Source: Sphingomonas sp. PR090111-T3T-6A
GTDB taxonomy: Bacteria > Pseudomonadota > Alphaproteobacteria > Sphingomonadales > Sphingomonadaceae
Length of the DNA: 64,000 nt
Assembly (NCBI RefSeq): GCF_000383095.1
Contig: NZ_AORL01000010.1
Span: forward strand, 434,001 to 498,000
Direction: 5' to 3'
Part shown: positions 7,637 to 22,060 of the stretch, piece after piece
How positions within the stretch are numbered: the stretch's first letter is position 1
Layout: every line of letters begins with the position of its first letter
Made by a program: the position numbers and the translations under genes
The notes under the pieces: model-generated
Seen by the model: the letters and a program-made list of their open reading frames with translations, nothing else
Told to the model about the DNA's origin: nothing
The model's database searches: none

Positions 7637-8968
7637 TCAGCCGATCAGGCTGGCGAGAAGCCACAGGTTCGAGGCCGATATGATCGCGAACAGTGTCCAT
7701 GCGGCGGCGGTGGGAAGCGCCCCTGCCGCGAGCCCGCCCATCAGGCCGCGGTCCCCCGCCGCGCGGATCAGCGGCCAGATCGCGAAGGGAAGCTGGAGCG
7801 ACAGGACGATCTGGCTCACCACCAGCATCGGCCCCACGCCATGGTCGCCCAGCAGGATCACGCCGAGCATCGCCGGGATGATCGCGATGACCCGCGTGAT
7901 GACGCGCCGCTGCCAGCAGGGGATCTTGAGCTTGAGGAAACCCTCCAGGATCACCTGACCCGCGATCGTGCCCGTGAAGGTGCTGCTCTGGCCCGAGGCG
8001 AGGAGCGCGATGCCGAAGAACAGGCCCGCCGCCTTGGCGCCCGTGATCGGCTCCAGCAGGTGATAGGCGTCGTCGATCTCGGCGATCTGGGTGTGTCCGG
8101 TGGCGTGGAAGGCGCCCGCCGCGAGCGCGAGGATGCCCGCGTTCACCAGCATCGCGAGGAAGAGCGAGATGCCCGAATCCCAGTTGGCGATGCGGATCGC
8201 GGCACGTTTCTCGGCCTTTCCGCCGGGGATTTCGCGCGTCTGCACGATGCTGGAATGGAGGTAGAGATTGTGCGGCATCACGGTCGCGCCGATGATGCCG
8301 ATGGCGATCGCCAGCGCGCCGGGCTGGGCGAGGCGCGCGGTGTCGGGGATCAGGCCTTGGGCGACGGCATGGAAATCCGGCGGAACGATCAAAAGCTCGA
8401 TCAGGAAGCAGAGCGCGATGGTGGCGACGAGGCCGGTGATGATCGCCTCCACCTGCCGGAAGCCGCGCCCCTTGAGGCCCACCACCAGCAGCATGTCGAA
8501 CGCGGTGAGCAGGATGCCCGCCCACAGCGGCAACCCCAGCAGCAGCTTGATGGCGAGCGCGCCGCCCAGCACCTCGGCGACATCGGTGGCGAGGATGGCG
8601 ACCTCGGCGAGCGCCCACAGCGCGAGATTGGGCACGCGGCCGTAGCGCCTGCGGCACGCCTGCGCGAGGTCGAGCCCCGAGGCCATGCCGAGCCTGAGCG
8701 CCAGCGACTGGAGCAGGATCGCGGCGAGGCTGGCGCCGACCAGCACGAACAGCAGGTCGAAGCCATAGCCGGAGCCCGCGGCGATGTCGGTGGCCCAGTT
8801 GCCGGGGTCCATATAGCCGACCGCGACGAGCATCCCCGGCCCGGCGAACCGCGCGATCCTCTGCCCGAGCGGGGCGGATTTGGGGACGGCGATGCTGCCT
8901 TCCACCTCGGAAGGACAGAAGGGCGCGGTGGCGCGATCGGGAAGCGAGAGGCCGAGAACGGTTGCCAT
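7637..8968 (-). CDS. mntH: Nramp-family divalent metal (Mn2+) transporter
   Basis: 443 residues, a proton-coupled metal importer of the inner membrane. The signature metal-binding motifs are intact: DPGN in TM1 (about residues 54-57) and MPHN in TM6 (about 231-234). GQSSTFTGTIAGQVILEGF is the conserved transport segment. Eleven or so hydrophobic segments fit the family. No MntR-type operator was recognised upstream; a run of nine G lies 71-79 bases before the start. Confidence 0.92.
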   Translation of the reverse strand: MATVLGLSLPDRATAPFCPSEVEGSIAVPKSAPLGQRIARFAGPGMLVAVGYMDPGNWATDIAAGSGYGFDLLFVLVGASLAAILLQSLALRLGMASGLDLAQACRRRYGRVPNLALWALAEVAILATDVAEVLGGALAIKLLLGLPLWAGILLTAFDMLLVVGLKGRGFRQVEAIITGLVATIALCFLIELLIVPPDFHAVAQGLIPDTARLAQPGALAIAIGIIGATVMPHNLYLHSSIVQTREIPGGKAEKRAAIRIANWDSGISLFLAMLVNAGILALAAGAFHATGHTQIAEIDDAYHLLEPITGAKAAGLFFGIALLASGQSSTFTGTIAGQVILEGFLKLKIPCWQRRVITRVIAIIPAMLGVILLGDHGVGPMLVVSQIVLSLQLPFAIWPLIRAAGDRGLMGGLAAGALPTAAAWTLFAIISASNLWLLASLIG

Positions 8969-9038
8969 CGCGCGGTTATGGCGGCTCGGGTGGGGGAGGG
9001 ATAGGGGTGGGTCGCCGAAAACAACACAGCCTGCCGCT

Positions 9039-9047
9039 GGGGGGGGG
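9039..9047. repeat. Poly-G(9) tract upstream of mntH
   Basis: Nine consecutive G on the plus strand (C on the mntH coding strand), 71-79 bases before the mntH start. It lies in the 289-base spacer between mntH and the divergent FkbM gene. Such tracts can slip during replication. Nothing else was recognised in this spacer. Confidence 0.7.
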
Positions 9048-9257
9048 CGTTGGGAGCGGAACCCTTTCCGATGGGCCTGTTATAGGCGTCGGTGTCCGTC
9101 ATGCTCGAATATGGGCAGATGAATGTTGGCGGGAAATTTCGAGGTGAGCCGGAAGATGACAGAAAACCTCTTTTGTTGGTGTGTTTGAGGGGCTTATGCT
9201 CTGAGACGGACCGTCATGCCTTGTTGAGCTTTCATGAAATCAAGGGAGTATGTTCTT

Positions 9258-10187
9258 ATGGCGTCGCGTGAGGAAGTTATCCAGGCTTATCGATATATCC
9301 TTGATCGCGAGCCGGAAAGTGAGGCCATTGTCGAGATGCATATGGCCAATCATGTTGATTGGAGGCAGCTCAAGACGAGTCTAAAGCGCTCGAAGGAGTA
9401 TAATGATCTTATAGGAACAAAGTGGTTTATATATCCTATTCTTAATGATTCGAGAATGATATGGCTTAATTCCGAGGATCGGTATGTATCGCGCGCATTG
9501 ATTACGGATCAATGGGATAAAGACGAGATTCATGCGCTAAATACGATCCTCAAGGAAGACAGCGTGTTCGTCGACATCGGGGCGAACATTGGGTTCATGT
9601 CGTTGCTCGCCAGCCGGACCATAAAGACCGGTCATATTCATAGCTTTGAGCCGCATCCGATCATCAACACCTATCTCGAAAAGACGATACGGTTGAATGG
9701 CTTGCAAGATATCATCACGGTCCATCGCAAGGGTGTTTGGAACGTCGATAGCACTTTGCGCCTCGCCTGGGACGACGGCGGCGACAATCCTGGTGGATCC
9801 AGCATGGCACCGGGATGGGAACAGGGCTCGGACGTCGAAGTGGTCGCGCTGGATAATTTGAATTTCGCCCGCTGCGATGTCATCAAGATCGATGTCGAAG
9901 GGGCGGAGATCAAAGCACTTGAAGGCGCGCGGGAAACAATCAGGCGCTGTCGCCCCATTGTGATGTCCGAATTGCATCATGTCATGCTTCCCCTCGTATC
10001 GAACGGATCACCCAACGACTATATCGGGGCCTTCGAGGCGCTGGGATACGCTTGTTACGGCCAGCATTGGGGGCATCGCGGCGAGCGCATGGATAAGTCG
10101 GACCCAAGGTGGCAGGAAGCCTTCCTCAACGTGATTTTCATTCCGTTGGAACAGGAAGAAGAGATGGTTTCGAAGCTCTTCGGATAA
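9258..10187 (+). CDS. FkbM-family methyltransferase with N-terminal DUF4214-like module
   Basis: 309 residues from ATG 9258, with GGGAG nine bases upstream. Residues 1-50 (REEVIQAYRYILDREPESEA, then LKRSKEY) resemble a DUF4214-type repeat like the one on the glycosyltransferase at 1041-2105. The methyltransferase fold has the SAM-binding VFVDIGANIGFMSLLA (about 103-118), the adjacent IHSFEPHP, and IKIDVEGAEIKALEGA, typical of FkbM enzymes that O-methylate sugars or polyketides. The upstream region and first 300 bases are much more AT-rich than the surroundings, suggesting recent transfer. It is convergent with rpoC. Confidence 0.85.
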   Translation: MASREEVIQAYRYILDREPESEAIVEMHMANHVDWRQLKTSLKRSKEYNDLIGTKWFIYPILNDSRMIWLNSEDRYVSRALITDQWDKDEIHALNTILKEDSVFVDIGANIGFMSLLASRTIKTGHIHSFEPHPIINTYLEKTIRLNGLQDIITVHRKGVWNVDSTLRLAWDDGGDNPGGSSMAPGWEQGSDVEVVALDNLNFARCDVIKIDVEGAEIKALEGARETIRRCRPIVMSELHHVMLPLVSNGSPNDYIGAFEALGYACYGQHWGHRGERMDKSDPRWQEAFLNVIFIPLEQEEEMVSKLFG

Positions 10188-10292
10188 GTGCCGTGCGACG
10201 GATGCTATATTCCTGTTAGCATCGAAACTTCGCGCTGTTCCAAAGCACGCGGCTTTCGTTCCCACTGGGGACTTTGACGTTCGGACACCCCC

Positions 10293-10329
10293 AAAACAAA
10301 ACCCCTCCCGCGATCGCTCGCGGGAGGGG
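10293..10329 (-). terminator. Rho-independent terminator of rpoBC
   Basis: A 12-bp stem, CCCCTCCCGCGA pairing with TCGCGGGAGGGG, is followed on the minus strand by TTTTGTTTT. It lies about 30 bases past the rpoC stop. On the plus strand the T content is weak, so it mainly serves rpoC. Confidence 0.9.
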
Positions 10330-10360
10330 CTCTGTTTCAGCCGGGCGCTGAACGACCGGA

Positions 10361-14635
<4,275 letters not shown>

Positions 14636-14680
14636 TTTTCAGTCCCTCTAGGGGTAATCTCTCGGGCGGCGGGGGAGGGA

Positions 14681-14713
14681 GGCGACCACCGGTTTTGTAA
14701 ACCGGTGGTCGCC
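14681..14713 (-). promoter_or_regulatory. Perfect 15-bp hairpin in the rpoB-rpoC spacer
   Basis: GGCGACCACCGGTTT and AAACCGGTGGTCGCC are exact inverted copies separated by three bases. No T run follows on the minus strand, so it is not a classical terminator. A role in mRNA processing or stability between rpoB and rpoC is possible. Confidence 0.75.
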
Positions 14714-14720
14714 GGTCCCG

Positions 14721-17700
14721 TTACTCCGCGGCCTCGGCCAGACCGTCGCCATCCTCGTTGTTGAGGAGTTCGACGTTGAGGCCCAGCGAGCGCATTTCCT
14801 TGACGAGCACGTTGAAGCTCTCGGGGATGCCGGCCTCGAAGGTGTCGTCGCCCTTGACGATCGCCTCATAGACCTTGGTGCGGCCGACCACGTCGTCGGA
14901 CTTCACCGTCAGCATCTCCTGGAGCGTGTAGGCGGCGCCATAAGCCTGGAGCGCCCACACTTCCATTTCACCGAAGCGCTGACCGCCGAACTGCGCCTTA
15001 CCGCCCAGCGGCTGCTGGGTGACGAGCGAGTAGGGCCCGATCGAACGCGCGTGGATCTTGTCGTCCACGAGGTGGTGGAGCTTCAGCATGTAGATGTAGC
15101 CGACGGTGACCTTGCGGTCGAACGCATCGCCGGTGCGGCCGTCATACAGCGTCGACTGACCCGAGGTGTCGTAGCCCGCCTTGGTGAGCATCGCCGACAC
15201 GTCGCTCTCGCGCGCACCGTCGAACACCGGGGTAGCCATCGGCACGCCGTTCTTCAGCAGGCCCGCCATCTCGACGATCTCGTCGGCCGAGCGGCTGTCG
15301 ATGTCGGCATGATACTGCGCGCCATAGACGTCCTTCAGACGCTCCACGACCGCCGACGGCGGGGTCGCCGCCGTGGCATCGGGGTTCGCCTCGCGCCACT
15401 GCTCCAGAGCCTCGGTGATCTGCTTGCCCAGACCGCGCGAAGCCCAGCCCAGGTGCGTCTCGAAGATCTGACCGACGTTCATGCGCGAAGGCACGCCCAG
15501 CGGGTTCAGCACGATGTCGACATGCGTGCCGTCCTCGAGGAACGGCATGTCCTCGATCGGCAGGATGCGCGAGATGACGCCCTTGTTGCCGTGACGGCCG
15601 GCCATCTTGTCGCCCGGCTGGAGCTTGCGCTTCACGGCGACGAAGACCTTGACCATCTTGAGCACGCCCGGCGGCAGCTCGTCACCGCGCTGCAGCTTCT
15701 CGACGCGATCCTCGTAGCGCTTCTGGAGGATGCCGACGGCATCGTCATACTGCGCCTTGACGGCTTCGAGATCGGCCTGGACCCCATCGTCGGCCACCGC
15801 GAACTTCCACCACTCGCGCTTCTCGACCTCGAGAAGCATCTCGTTGGTGATCTCGGTGCCCTTCTTGATGCCCTTCGGACCCGACGCCGCGATCTGCCCC
15901 GCCAGCATCGGCTGGAGGCGCGTGAACGTAGCGCGGTTCAGAATGGCGCGCTCGTCCTCACGGTCCTTCGCGAGACGGTCGATCTCCTCGCGTTCGATCG
16001 CCAGCGCGCGCTCGTCCTTGTCGACGCCGTGACGGTTGAACACGCGCACGTCGACGACGGTGCCCGAGACGCCCGGCGGCAGACGCAGCGAGGTGTCGCG
16101 GACGTCCGAGGCCTTTTCGCCGAAGATGGCGCGGAGCAGCTTCTCTTCCGGCGTCATCGGGCTCTCGCCCTTCGGCGTGATCTTGCCGGCGAGGATGTCG
16201 CCCGGCTCGATCTCGGCACCCACGTAAACGATGCCGGCCTCGTCGAGGTTGCGCAGCGCCTCTTCACCCACGTTCGGGATGTCGCGGGTGATGTCCTCCG
16301 GCCCGAGCTTGGTGTCGCGGGCCATCACCTCGAACTCTTCGATGTGGATCGACGTGAACACGTCGTCCTTCACGATGCGCTCGGAGATGAGGATCGAGTC
16401 CTCGTAGTTGTAGCCGTTCCACGGCATGAACGCGACGAGCGTGTTCCGGCCGAGCGCCAGCTCACCCATCTCGGTCGACGGGCCGTCGGCGATGATCTCG
16501 CCCTTGCGGACGGTCTCGCCCACCTTCACCAGCGGACGCTGGTTGATGCAGGTCGACTGGTTGGAGCGCTGGAACTTCATCAGCGTGTAGATGTCCACGC
16601 CCGACTTGCCCGGCTCCACCTCGTCGGTGGCGCGGATCACGATGCGGCCGGCGTCGACCTGGTCGACGATGCCGGTGCGCTTCGCGGCGATCGCGGCGCC
16701 CGAGTCACGCGCCACCGTCTCTTCCATGCCGGTGCCCACGAAGGGGGCCTCGGCGCGGACGAGCGGCACCGCCTGACGCTGCATGTTCGAGCCCATGAGC
16801 GCGCGGTTGGCGTCGTCGTTTTCCAGGAACGGAATGAGCGACGCCGCGACCGAAACGAGCTGCTTCGGCGACACGTCCATCAGCGTGATCTGATCGCGAG
16901 GCGCCATCAGGAATTCGCCGGCTTCACGGGCCGAGATCAGGTCCTCGACGAAGGTGCCGTCCGCGTTCACTTCGGCGTTGGCCTGCGCGATCGTGTGCTT
17001 GGCCTCTTCCATCGCCGACAGATAGACGACCTCGTTGGTCACCTTGTTGTCGATCACCTTGCGGTACGGCGTCTCGATGAAGCCATACTTGTTCACGCGG
17101 CTGAACGACGCGAGCGAGTTGATCAGGCCGATGTTCGGGCCTTCCGGCGTTTCGATCGGGCAGATACGGCCATAGTGCGTCGGGTGAACGTCGCGGACTT
17201 CGAAGCCCGCGCGCTCACGGGTGAGACCGCCCGGCCCGAGCGCCGAAACGCGACGCTTGTGCGTCACTTCGGAGAGCGGGTTGGTCTGGTCCATGAACTG
17301 CGAGAGCTGCGACGAGCCGAAGAACTCGCGCACGGCGGCGACCGCCGGCTTCGCGTTGATCAGGTCGTTCGGCATGACCGTCGACACGTCGACCGAGGAC
17401 ATGCGCTCCTTCACGGCGCGCTCCATGCGGAGCAGGCCGACGCGGTACTGGTTCTCGAGCAACTCGCCCACCGAACGCACGCGACGGTTGCCGAGATTGT
17501 CGATGTCGTCGATCTCGCCCTTGCCGTCCTTCAGGTCGACGAGGGTCTTGACCACCGCGAGGATGTCCTCGGTGCGGAGCGTCGTGACGGTGTCCTCGGC
17601 GTCGAGGTCGAGGCGCATGTTGAGCTTCACGCGGCCCACGGCCGAGAGGTCGTAGCGCTCCGGATCGAAGAACAGGCCGGCGAAGAGGGCCTCGGCGGTC

Positions 17701-18875
17701 TCCTTCGTCGGCGGCTCGCCGGGGCGCATGACGCGATAGATCTCGGAGAGCGCATGGTCGCGCTCCTCGACCTTGTCGGCCTTCAGCGTGTTGCGGATCC
17801 ACGCGCCGGTCGAGATGTGGTCGATGTCGAGCAGGACCAGCGCCTCGAGGCCGGTGGCGTCGAGCTTGGCGAGGTTCTCCTCGGTCACCTCGTCGCCGGC
17901 TTCGATGTAGATCTCGCCGGTGGACTCGTTGATGAGGTCATAGGCCGAGTAACGGCCGAAGATTTCCTCGGTCGGGATCAGCAGGGTGGCAAGGCCGTCC
18001 TTGCCCGCCTTGTTCGCGGCGCGCGGGGAGATCTTGGTGCCGGCCGGGAACACGACCTCGCCGGTCTCGGCGTTGATCACGTCGAACATCGGCTTCTGGC
18101 CGCGCCAGTTCTCGACGAGGAAGGGAACCTTCCAGCCGCCTTCGCCGCGGACATAGGTCTGCGTCTTGTAGAAATGGTTGAGGATCTGCTCGCCCGACAG
18201 GCCGAGGGCATAGAGCAGCGTCGTCACCGGCAGCTTGCGCTTGCGGTCGATGCGGACGTTGACGATGTCCTTGGCGTCGAACTCGAAGTCCAGCCACGAG
18301 CCGCGATACGGGATCACGCGGGCGGCGAAGAGATACTTGCCGGACGCATGGGTCTTGCCGCGATCATGGTCGAACAGCACGCCCGGCGAACGGTGCATCT
18401 GCGAGACGATGACGCGCTCGGTGCCGTTGACGAAGAAGGTGCCGTTCTGCGTCATGAGCGGCATGTCGCCCATGTAGACGTCCTGCTCCTTGATATCGAG
18501 GACCGAACGGGTCTCGGTATCCGGGTCCACCTCGAACACGATCAGGCGCAGCGTGACGCGCATCGGAGCGGCGTAGGTGATGCCGCGCTGGCGGCACTCT
18601 TCCACGTCGTACTTCGGCTCTTCCAGCTCGTAGTTGACGAAGTCCAGCTCGGCGGTGCCGGCGAAGTCGCGGATCGGGAAGACGCTGCGCAGCGTCTTCT
18701 CCAGGCCCGACACATAACCGATCGACGGGTCGGAGCGCAGGAACTGCTCGTAGCTTTCGCGCTGGACCTCGATCAGGTTCGGCATCTGCACCACTTCGTG
18801 GATGTTGCCGAACACCTTGCGGATGCGCTTCTTCGCACCGGTGATCATGTGGGGTGGGATAGGCTGGCTCGCCAT
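14721..18875 (-). CDS. rpoB: DNA-directed RNA polymerase subunit beta
   Basis: 1384 residues, full-length beta subunit. The rifampicin region reads [30 protein letters not shown], with the usual susceptible-type residues in the pocket. [32 protein letters not shown] and the C-terminal clamp segment [20 protein letters not shown] are all present. The start at 18875 is preferred (GAGGACGG upstream); the in-frame ATG at 18893 has no ribosome site. Its leader contains several strong hairpins. Confidence 0.99.
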   Translation of the reverse strand: MASQPIPPHMITGAKKRIRKVFGNIHEVVQMPNLIEVQRESYEQFLRSDPSIGYVSGLEKTLRSVFPIRDFAGTAELDFVNYELEEPKYDVEECRQRGITYAAPMRVTLRLIVFEVDPDTETRSVLDIKEQDVYMGDMPLMTQNGTFFVNGTERVIVSQMHRSPGVLFDHDRGKTHASGKYLFAARVIPYRGSWLDFEFDAKDIVNVRIDRKRKLPVTTLLYALGLSGEQILNHFYKTQTYVRGEGGWKVPFLVENWRGQKPMFDVINAETGEVVFPAGTKISPRAANKAGKDGLATLLIPTEEIFGRYSAYDLINESTGEIYIEAGDEVTEENLAKLDATGLEALVLLDIDHISTGAWIRNTLKADKVEERDHALSEIYRVMRPGEPPTKETAEALFAGLFFDPERYDLSAVGRVKLNMRLDLDAEDTVTTLRTEDILAVVKTLVDLKDGKGEIDDIDNLGNRRVRSVGELLENQYRVGLLRMERAVKERMSSVDVSTVMPNDLINAKPAVAAVREFFGSSQLSQFMDQTNPLSEVTHKRRVSALGPGGLTRERAGFEVRDVHPTHYGRICPIETPEGPNIGLINSLASFSRVNKYGFIETPYRKVIDNKVTNEVVYLSAMEEAKHTIAQANAEVNADGTFVEDLISAREAGEFLMAPRDQITLMDVSPKQLVSVAASLIPFLENDDANRALMGSNMQRQAVPLVRAEAPFVGTGMEETVARDSGAAIAAKRTGIVDQVDAGRIVIRATDEVEPGKSGVDIYTLMKFQRSNQSTCINQRPLVKVGETVRKGEIIADGPSTEMGELALGRNTLVAFMPWNGYNYEDSILISERIVKDDVFTSIHIEEFEVMARDTKLGPEDITRDIPNVGEEALRNLDEAGIVYVGAEIEPGDILAGKITPKGESPMTPEEKLLRAIFGEKASDVRDTSLRLPPGVSGTVVDVRVFNRHGVDKDERALAIEREEIDRLAKDREDERAILNRATFTRLQPMLAGQIAASGPKGIKKGTEITNEMLLEVEKREWWKFAVADDGVQADLEAVKAQYDDAVGILQKRYEDRVEKLQRGDELPPGVLKMVKVFVAVKRKLQPGDKMAGRHGNKGVISRILPIEDMPFLEDGTHVDIVLNPLGVPSRMNVGQIFETHLGWASRGLGKQITEALEQWREANPDATAATPPSAVVERLKDVYGAQYHADIDSRSADEIVEMAGLLKNGVPMATPVFDGARESDVSAMLTKAGYDTSGQSTLYDGRTGDAFDRKVTVGYIYMLKLHHLVDDKIHARSIGPYSLVTQQPLGGKAQFGGQRFGEMEVWALQAYGAAYTLQEMLTVKSDDVVGRTKVYEAIVKGDDTFEAGIPESFNVLVKEMRSLGLNVELLNNEDGDGLAEAAE

Positions 18876-18906
18876 TTTGGTCCGTCCTCGCAATCAATGT
18901 CGTCGT

Positions 18907-18965
18907 GGAATGCCTCCCAGCATTCCCACAGCCGTTTGCGAGCCTCCGGGCGGAGGCCACGCAAA
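18907..18965 (-). promoter_or_regulatory. Paired hairpins in the rpoB leader
   Basis: Two inverted repeats lie just before rpoB. GGAATGC/GCATTCC is at 18907-18926. TTTGCG..CGCAAA encloses GCCTCC/GGAGGC at 18935-18965. The second stem uses the T run of the adjacent terminator-like hairpin, so the two structures may compete. Leader-RNA control is inference. Confidence 0.5.
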
Positions 18966-18997
18966 AAAGTGCGGACCCGGGCTGTCGGGACCGCACT
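18961..18997 (-). terminator. Terminator or attenuator ahead of rpoB
   Basis: On the minus strand AGTGCGG-T-CCCG pairs with CGGG-T-CCGCACT and is followed directly by TTTTTT. It lies about 180 bases after the stop of the membrane-protein gene and about 90 bases before rpoB. It may end the upstream two-gene unit, or act as an attenuator if rpoB is read from further upstream. Confidence 0.75.
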
Positions 18998-19173
18998 GCT
19001 GCACTCTTCTGACCCGGCCCTCGTCTCCCATTCGTCGCGATCCGTTGCGCAAGGCGGATCGTGTCCCGGAGGCGGGGCGGGCGGCCGGACGCGCGTCAAA
19101 CGGACGAGCGCCAAGCCTCTGATGTCGGATAGGGCCTATATAGAAGTTTGGGGCGGGAAGGGAAGGGGGTATC

Positions 19174-20598
19174 TCAGAAACCCGCCGGCCAGTGCGGGAC
19201 GAGCGTCAGGCGCGCGGCCCCGGTGACGAGGCAGAGGGCGAGGAGGGCGATGCCCGCCCGCCGCACGCGGGAGATGGGGAGCGGCTCCCCGGCCAGCAAG
19301 GCGGTCGCCATCGCGATCGCGGCGATCGGCCAGTGATGATAGCGGAAATCGGCCGCGACGCTGACGACAAGGAAGCTCGCCATCTGCACGAGCGCGGACA
19401 TCGCGAGCGTCAGCGCGAGGTCGCGGCGGGGGGAGCAGGGCATCGCCGCCGCCACCCACAGCAGCGACAGGCCGAGCGCGGCCCACGCGACCGGCCAGCC
19501 GAGCGGGGTCGCCGCGACGATCGACTGAATCTTGAAGCTGATCGCCGCCGCCCGGCTTTCGCTGAGGCCGAGGCCCCACGGGTTGGGCGTCGAGCGCTTC
19601 TGCGACGCGGCGCGGGGCTCCTGCCGGGCGGTCAGGAAGCGCAGCGTGGTGTTGAAATGGGCGAGCCGGTGCTCGGCATAGGCGATCGGGTGGCGGGCGA
19701 TGAGCGCGAGCCAGCCGGCGGTCAGCGGGCGGTCGCGCACCGCGGCCCAGATCGGCGGGCAATTCGCGGGCATGTCGTAGCTGTCCCACGCATAGGGCGT
19801 GTAGCAGCCGCGCCGTTCGGCCTCCGCCCACAGCGCGGGGGGCACGCCGGGGATGGTCGGGAGGTCCGCGAAATGGGCGATGCCGGCCATGTCGAAGAGC
19901 TGGGCCGAGCGCTCGGCATGGGCGGGGCGGGCCTCGAACAGGCGGTGGTTGATCGCGGGCGCCAGCAGCGCGACGAGCAGCGCCAGTCCGCCGGCCAGCA
20001 TCGCCGGGCGGATCGCCCGACGATGCTGGCGCTCCCCGATCGCGAGCCCGGCCGCCAGCGGCAGGGTGCTGAACAGTGCATTCTGCCGGAGCAGCGTCGC
20101 ATAGAGGAGCAGTAGTGCCACGCCGGCCACCGCCGGCCACGGCATCGGCCGGCCGCGCAGCCGGTAACAGCCGACCAGACCCGTCGCCGCGATCAGTGCG
20201 GCGGTGAGCTGCGTGTCCTTCAGCACCTCCGCCATCCAGCCAGATACCGGCGGCAGGACGCCGACGAGGAGCAGCAACGCTGCCGACCAGCGCCGCCCCT
20301 CGCGCGCCTGCGCCGCCGCCAGCAGGCCAAGGCCGAGCCACAGCAGCAGCGTCTGGATCAGATAGAGCGAGCCCAGTCCCGGCAGGCCGAGGCTCGCCAG
20401 CCCCTGCCACAGCCGGATCAGCACGGGCGGATGCCAGTCGCCGACGGCATGGGCCATCGCCTCGCCATAGGCGAAGACGATGTCGTAGCTCGCGATGCCC
20501 GGATAGAAGAGCGCGGCCTGCGCCAGCCCGAGCAGCGCCGCGACGACGATCGGCCAGCGAGTGGAGAGGCGGAAGGCGGCGGACGGCTGGTCGATCAT
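19174..20598 (-). CDS. Polytopic membrane protein, possible membrane glycosyltransferase
   Basis: 474 residues with about nine to eleven hydrophobic segments. Near the N-terminus, SYDIVFAYGEAMAHAVGDWHPP resembles the first lumenal loop of GT-C/PMT-like glycosyltransferases, where an acidic residue and a HP pair are common. No specific family is certain. It follows a sulfotransferase gene on the same strand, 45 bases apart, so the pair may modify a surface glycan or glycolipid. Both genes sit between rplL and rpoB, an unusual place. Confidence 0.6.
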   Translation of the reverse strand: MIDQPSAAFRLSTRWPIVVAALLGLAQAALFYPGIASYDIVFAYGEAMAHAVGDWHPPVLIRLWQGLASLGLPGLGSLYLIQTLLLWLGLGLLAAAQAREGRRWSAALLLLVGVLPPVSGWMAEVLKDTQLTAALIAATGLVGCYRLRGRPMPWPAVAGVALLLLYATLLRQNALFSTLPLAAGLAIGERQHRRAIRPAMLAGGLALLVALLAPAINHRLFEARPAHAERSAQLFDMAGIAHFADLPTIPGVPPALWAEAERRGCYTPYAWDSYDMPANCPPIWAAVRDRPLTAGWLALIARHPIAYAEHRLAHFNTTLRFLTARQEPRAASQKRSTPNPWGLGLSESRAAAISFKIQSIVAATPLGWPVAWAALGLSLLWVAAAMPCSPRRDLALTLAMSALVQMASFLVVSVAADFRYHHWPIAAIAMATALLAGEPLPISRVRRAGIALLALCLVTGAARLTLVPHWPAGF

Positions 20599-20643
20599 GG
20601 CGCGCCTTCCAGAGCAGCCGCGCCGGATGAGCGCAAGCGTCCC

Positions 20644-21429
20644 TTAGCCGGGAACGAGCGTCGCGTCGGTCCGTATGGGGGGAAGGGTGGCCGGCCATTC
20701 CACCGAGCCGGGGCTCACCCGCTCCCACAGGGCGAAATCGGCCGCGTAGAGACCGCGCAGCCGCGCATATTGCCGGGCCGAGAGCGGCAGGTCCATCGGC
20801 CGGCTGCGGTTGAGACAGGGCAGCACGCGGTTCGGGAAGCCCGGCACGAGCCGGGGCAGATCGGGCAGATCGTCGAGCGTCAGCAACTGATCGACCGCGA
20901 TCCGGCCCCTCGTGTCGGTGATGTACCAGCTTTGCGGGCGGTAGATGTGATCGACCGCATAGGGGCTCCGCGCTCGCTCGACATGATCGAGCGCCTCGTC
21001 GACCGAGCGGAAGCTGCGGTAGAGCGGACGGAAATGCTCCGCCACCTGGTTGATCGCGCTGCCGCCGGCAAGGCCGTAGCGATAGGCCGAGAGGAAGCGC
21101 GCCGCCGGATCGCGCAGCACGGCGAAGCTCGGCAGGCGGGCGAGGCGGCCGCCCCCCATCCGCCGGCCGAGGCGGATCGAGAGATGCTTCACCTGCGTGC
21201 CGTAGAGCGCCTGGCTGATCGACATGCCGGCCGCCTTGGGAATGTGGATGAAGAGCAGCCCGGCCGCCTCGATCCGGTCGATCCGATCGCGCCGTCCGCG
21301 TCCTGTGGGAAGGGAGAGGCCGAGGTCGCAGGCGCGCTCGTGAATGTCGCTCACCAGGCGCACGCCGAAGAGGCGGCATGAAATGGCGCGCCGCGCGCCC
21401 AGGCGCGGTTCGGTTGATGACGGACCCAT
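20644..21429 (-). CDS. Sulfotransferase family protein
   Basis: 261 residues. LLFIHIPKAAGMSISQALYG is the PAPS 5'-phosphosulfate loop (family HIPKTAGTS). FAVLRDPAARFLSAYRYG is the 3'-phosphate-binding RDPxxRxxSxY motif. Both are intact, so it probably transfers sulfate from PAPS to a carbohydrate or lipid. The first 55 residues are Arg-rich and have no clear ribosome site before the ATG, so the true start may be further in. It lies after the rplJL terminator and before the membrane protein gene. Confidence 0.8.
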   Translation of the reverse strand: MGPSSTEPRLGARRAISCRLFGVRLVSDIHERACDLGLSLPTGRGRRDRIDRIEAAGLLFIHIPKAAGMSISQALYGTQVKHLSIRLGRRMGGGRLARLPSFAVLRDPAARFLSAYRYGLAGGSAINQVAEHFRPLYRSFRSVDEALDHVERARSPYAVDHIYRPQSWYITDTRGRIAVDQLLTLDDLPDLPRLVPGFPNRVLPCLNRSRPMDLPLSARQYARLRGLYAADFALWERVSPGSVEWPATLPPIRTDATLVPG

Positions 21430-21575
21430 GAGGCGGTGATGAACGCGCCGCCTTGCCTCAATGTTTCGTCATGTTGCGGTAATGTTGGGCCGGCGTGCGG
21501 TGCTGCAACGAAAACCGGAAGGCGGCATGAAAACACCCGCTTCCGTGCCGGGCGGCGCATGTTTCAACCCGGACG

Positions 21576-21612
21576 CAAAAAGGGCGACCCGTTGCCGGGC
21601 CGCCCTTCTTTT
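21576..21612 (-). terminator. Rho-independent terminator of rplJL
   Basis: AAGGGCG-A-CCCG pairs with CGGG-C-CGCCCTT. The minus strand continues TTTTTG, and the plus strand continues CTTTT. It lies about 55 bases past the rplL stop, so rplJL transcription should end before the sulfotransferase gene. Confidence 0.88.
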
Positions 21613-21665
21613 CGCTTCGAACCCGGCCGGAGCCGGGTGAATCTTCCGCGCCGAAGCGCGTCGGA

Positions 21666-22043
21666 TTACTTGAGCTCGACGGTCGCGCCGGCTTCCTCGA
21701 GCTGCTTCTTGATCTTCTCGGCCTCGTCCTTCGACGCGCCTTCCTTGACGGCCTTCGGCGCGCCCTCGACCAGAGCCTTCGCCTCGGTCAGGCCGAGACC
21801 GGTGATCGCGCGGATCTCCTTGATGACGTTGATCTTCTTGCCACCGTCGCCGGTGAGGATCACGTCGAACTCGGTCTTCTCTTCGACGGCGGCGGCACCG
21901 GCGCCACCAGCGGCCGGAGCGGCAACCGCCACGGCAGCGGCGGCCGAAACGCCCCACTTCTCTTCGAGCAGCTTCGAGAGCTCAGCGGCCTCGAGAACGG
22001 TCAGCGCGGACAGGTCGTCAACGATCTTCTGCAGGTCAGCCAT
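21666..22043 (-). CDS. rplL: 50S ribosomal protein L7/L12
   Basis: 125 residues. The N-terminal dimerisation helix is followed by the Ala/Val/Gly-rich hinge (about residues 36-52). The C-terminal factor-binding domain carries [20 protein letters not shown] and [20 protein letters not shown]. It forms the ribosomal stalk with L10. GGAG precedes the ATG. It is the second gene of rplJL and is followed by a terminator. Confidence 0.98.
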   Translation of the reverse strand: MADLQKIVDDLSALTVLEAAELSKLLEEKWGVSAAAAVAVAAPAAGGAGAAAVEEKTEFDVILTGDGGKKINVIKEIRAITGLGLTEAKALVEGAPKAVKEGASKDEAEKIKKQLEEAGATVELK

Positions 22044-22060
22044 TGTAAGTCTCCATGTGC

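Noticed and set aside
14681-14713. Identity of 15 bases between the rpoB-rpoC hairpin core and the tRNA-Thr anticodon arm (CGGTTTTGTAAACCG)
   Set aside because: Likely coincidence: the core is a short palindrome with a common loop, no other tRNA part is present, and it is on the opposite strand to the transcript.
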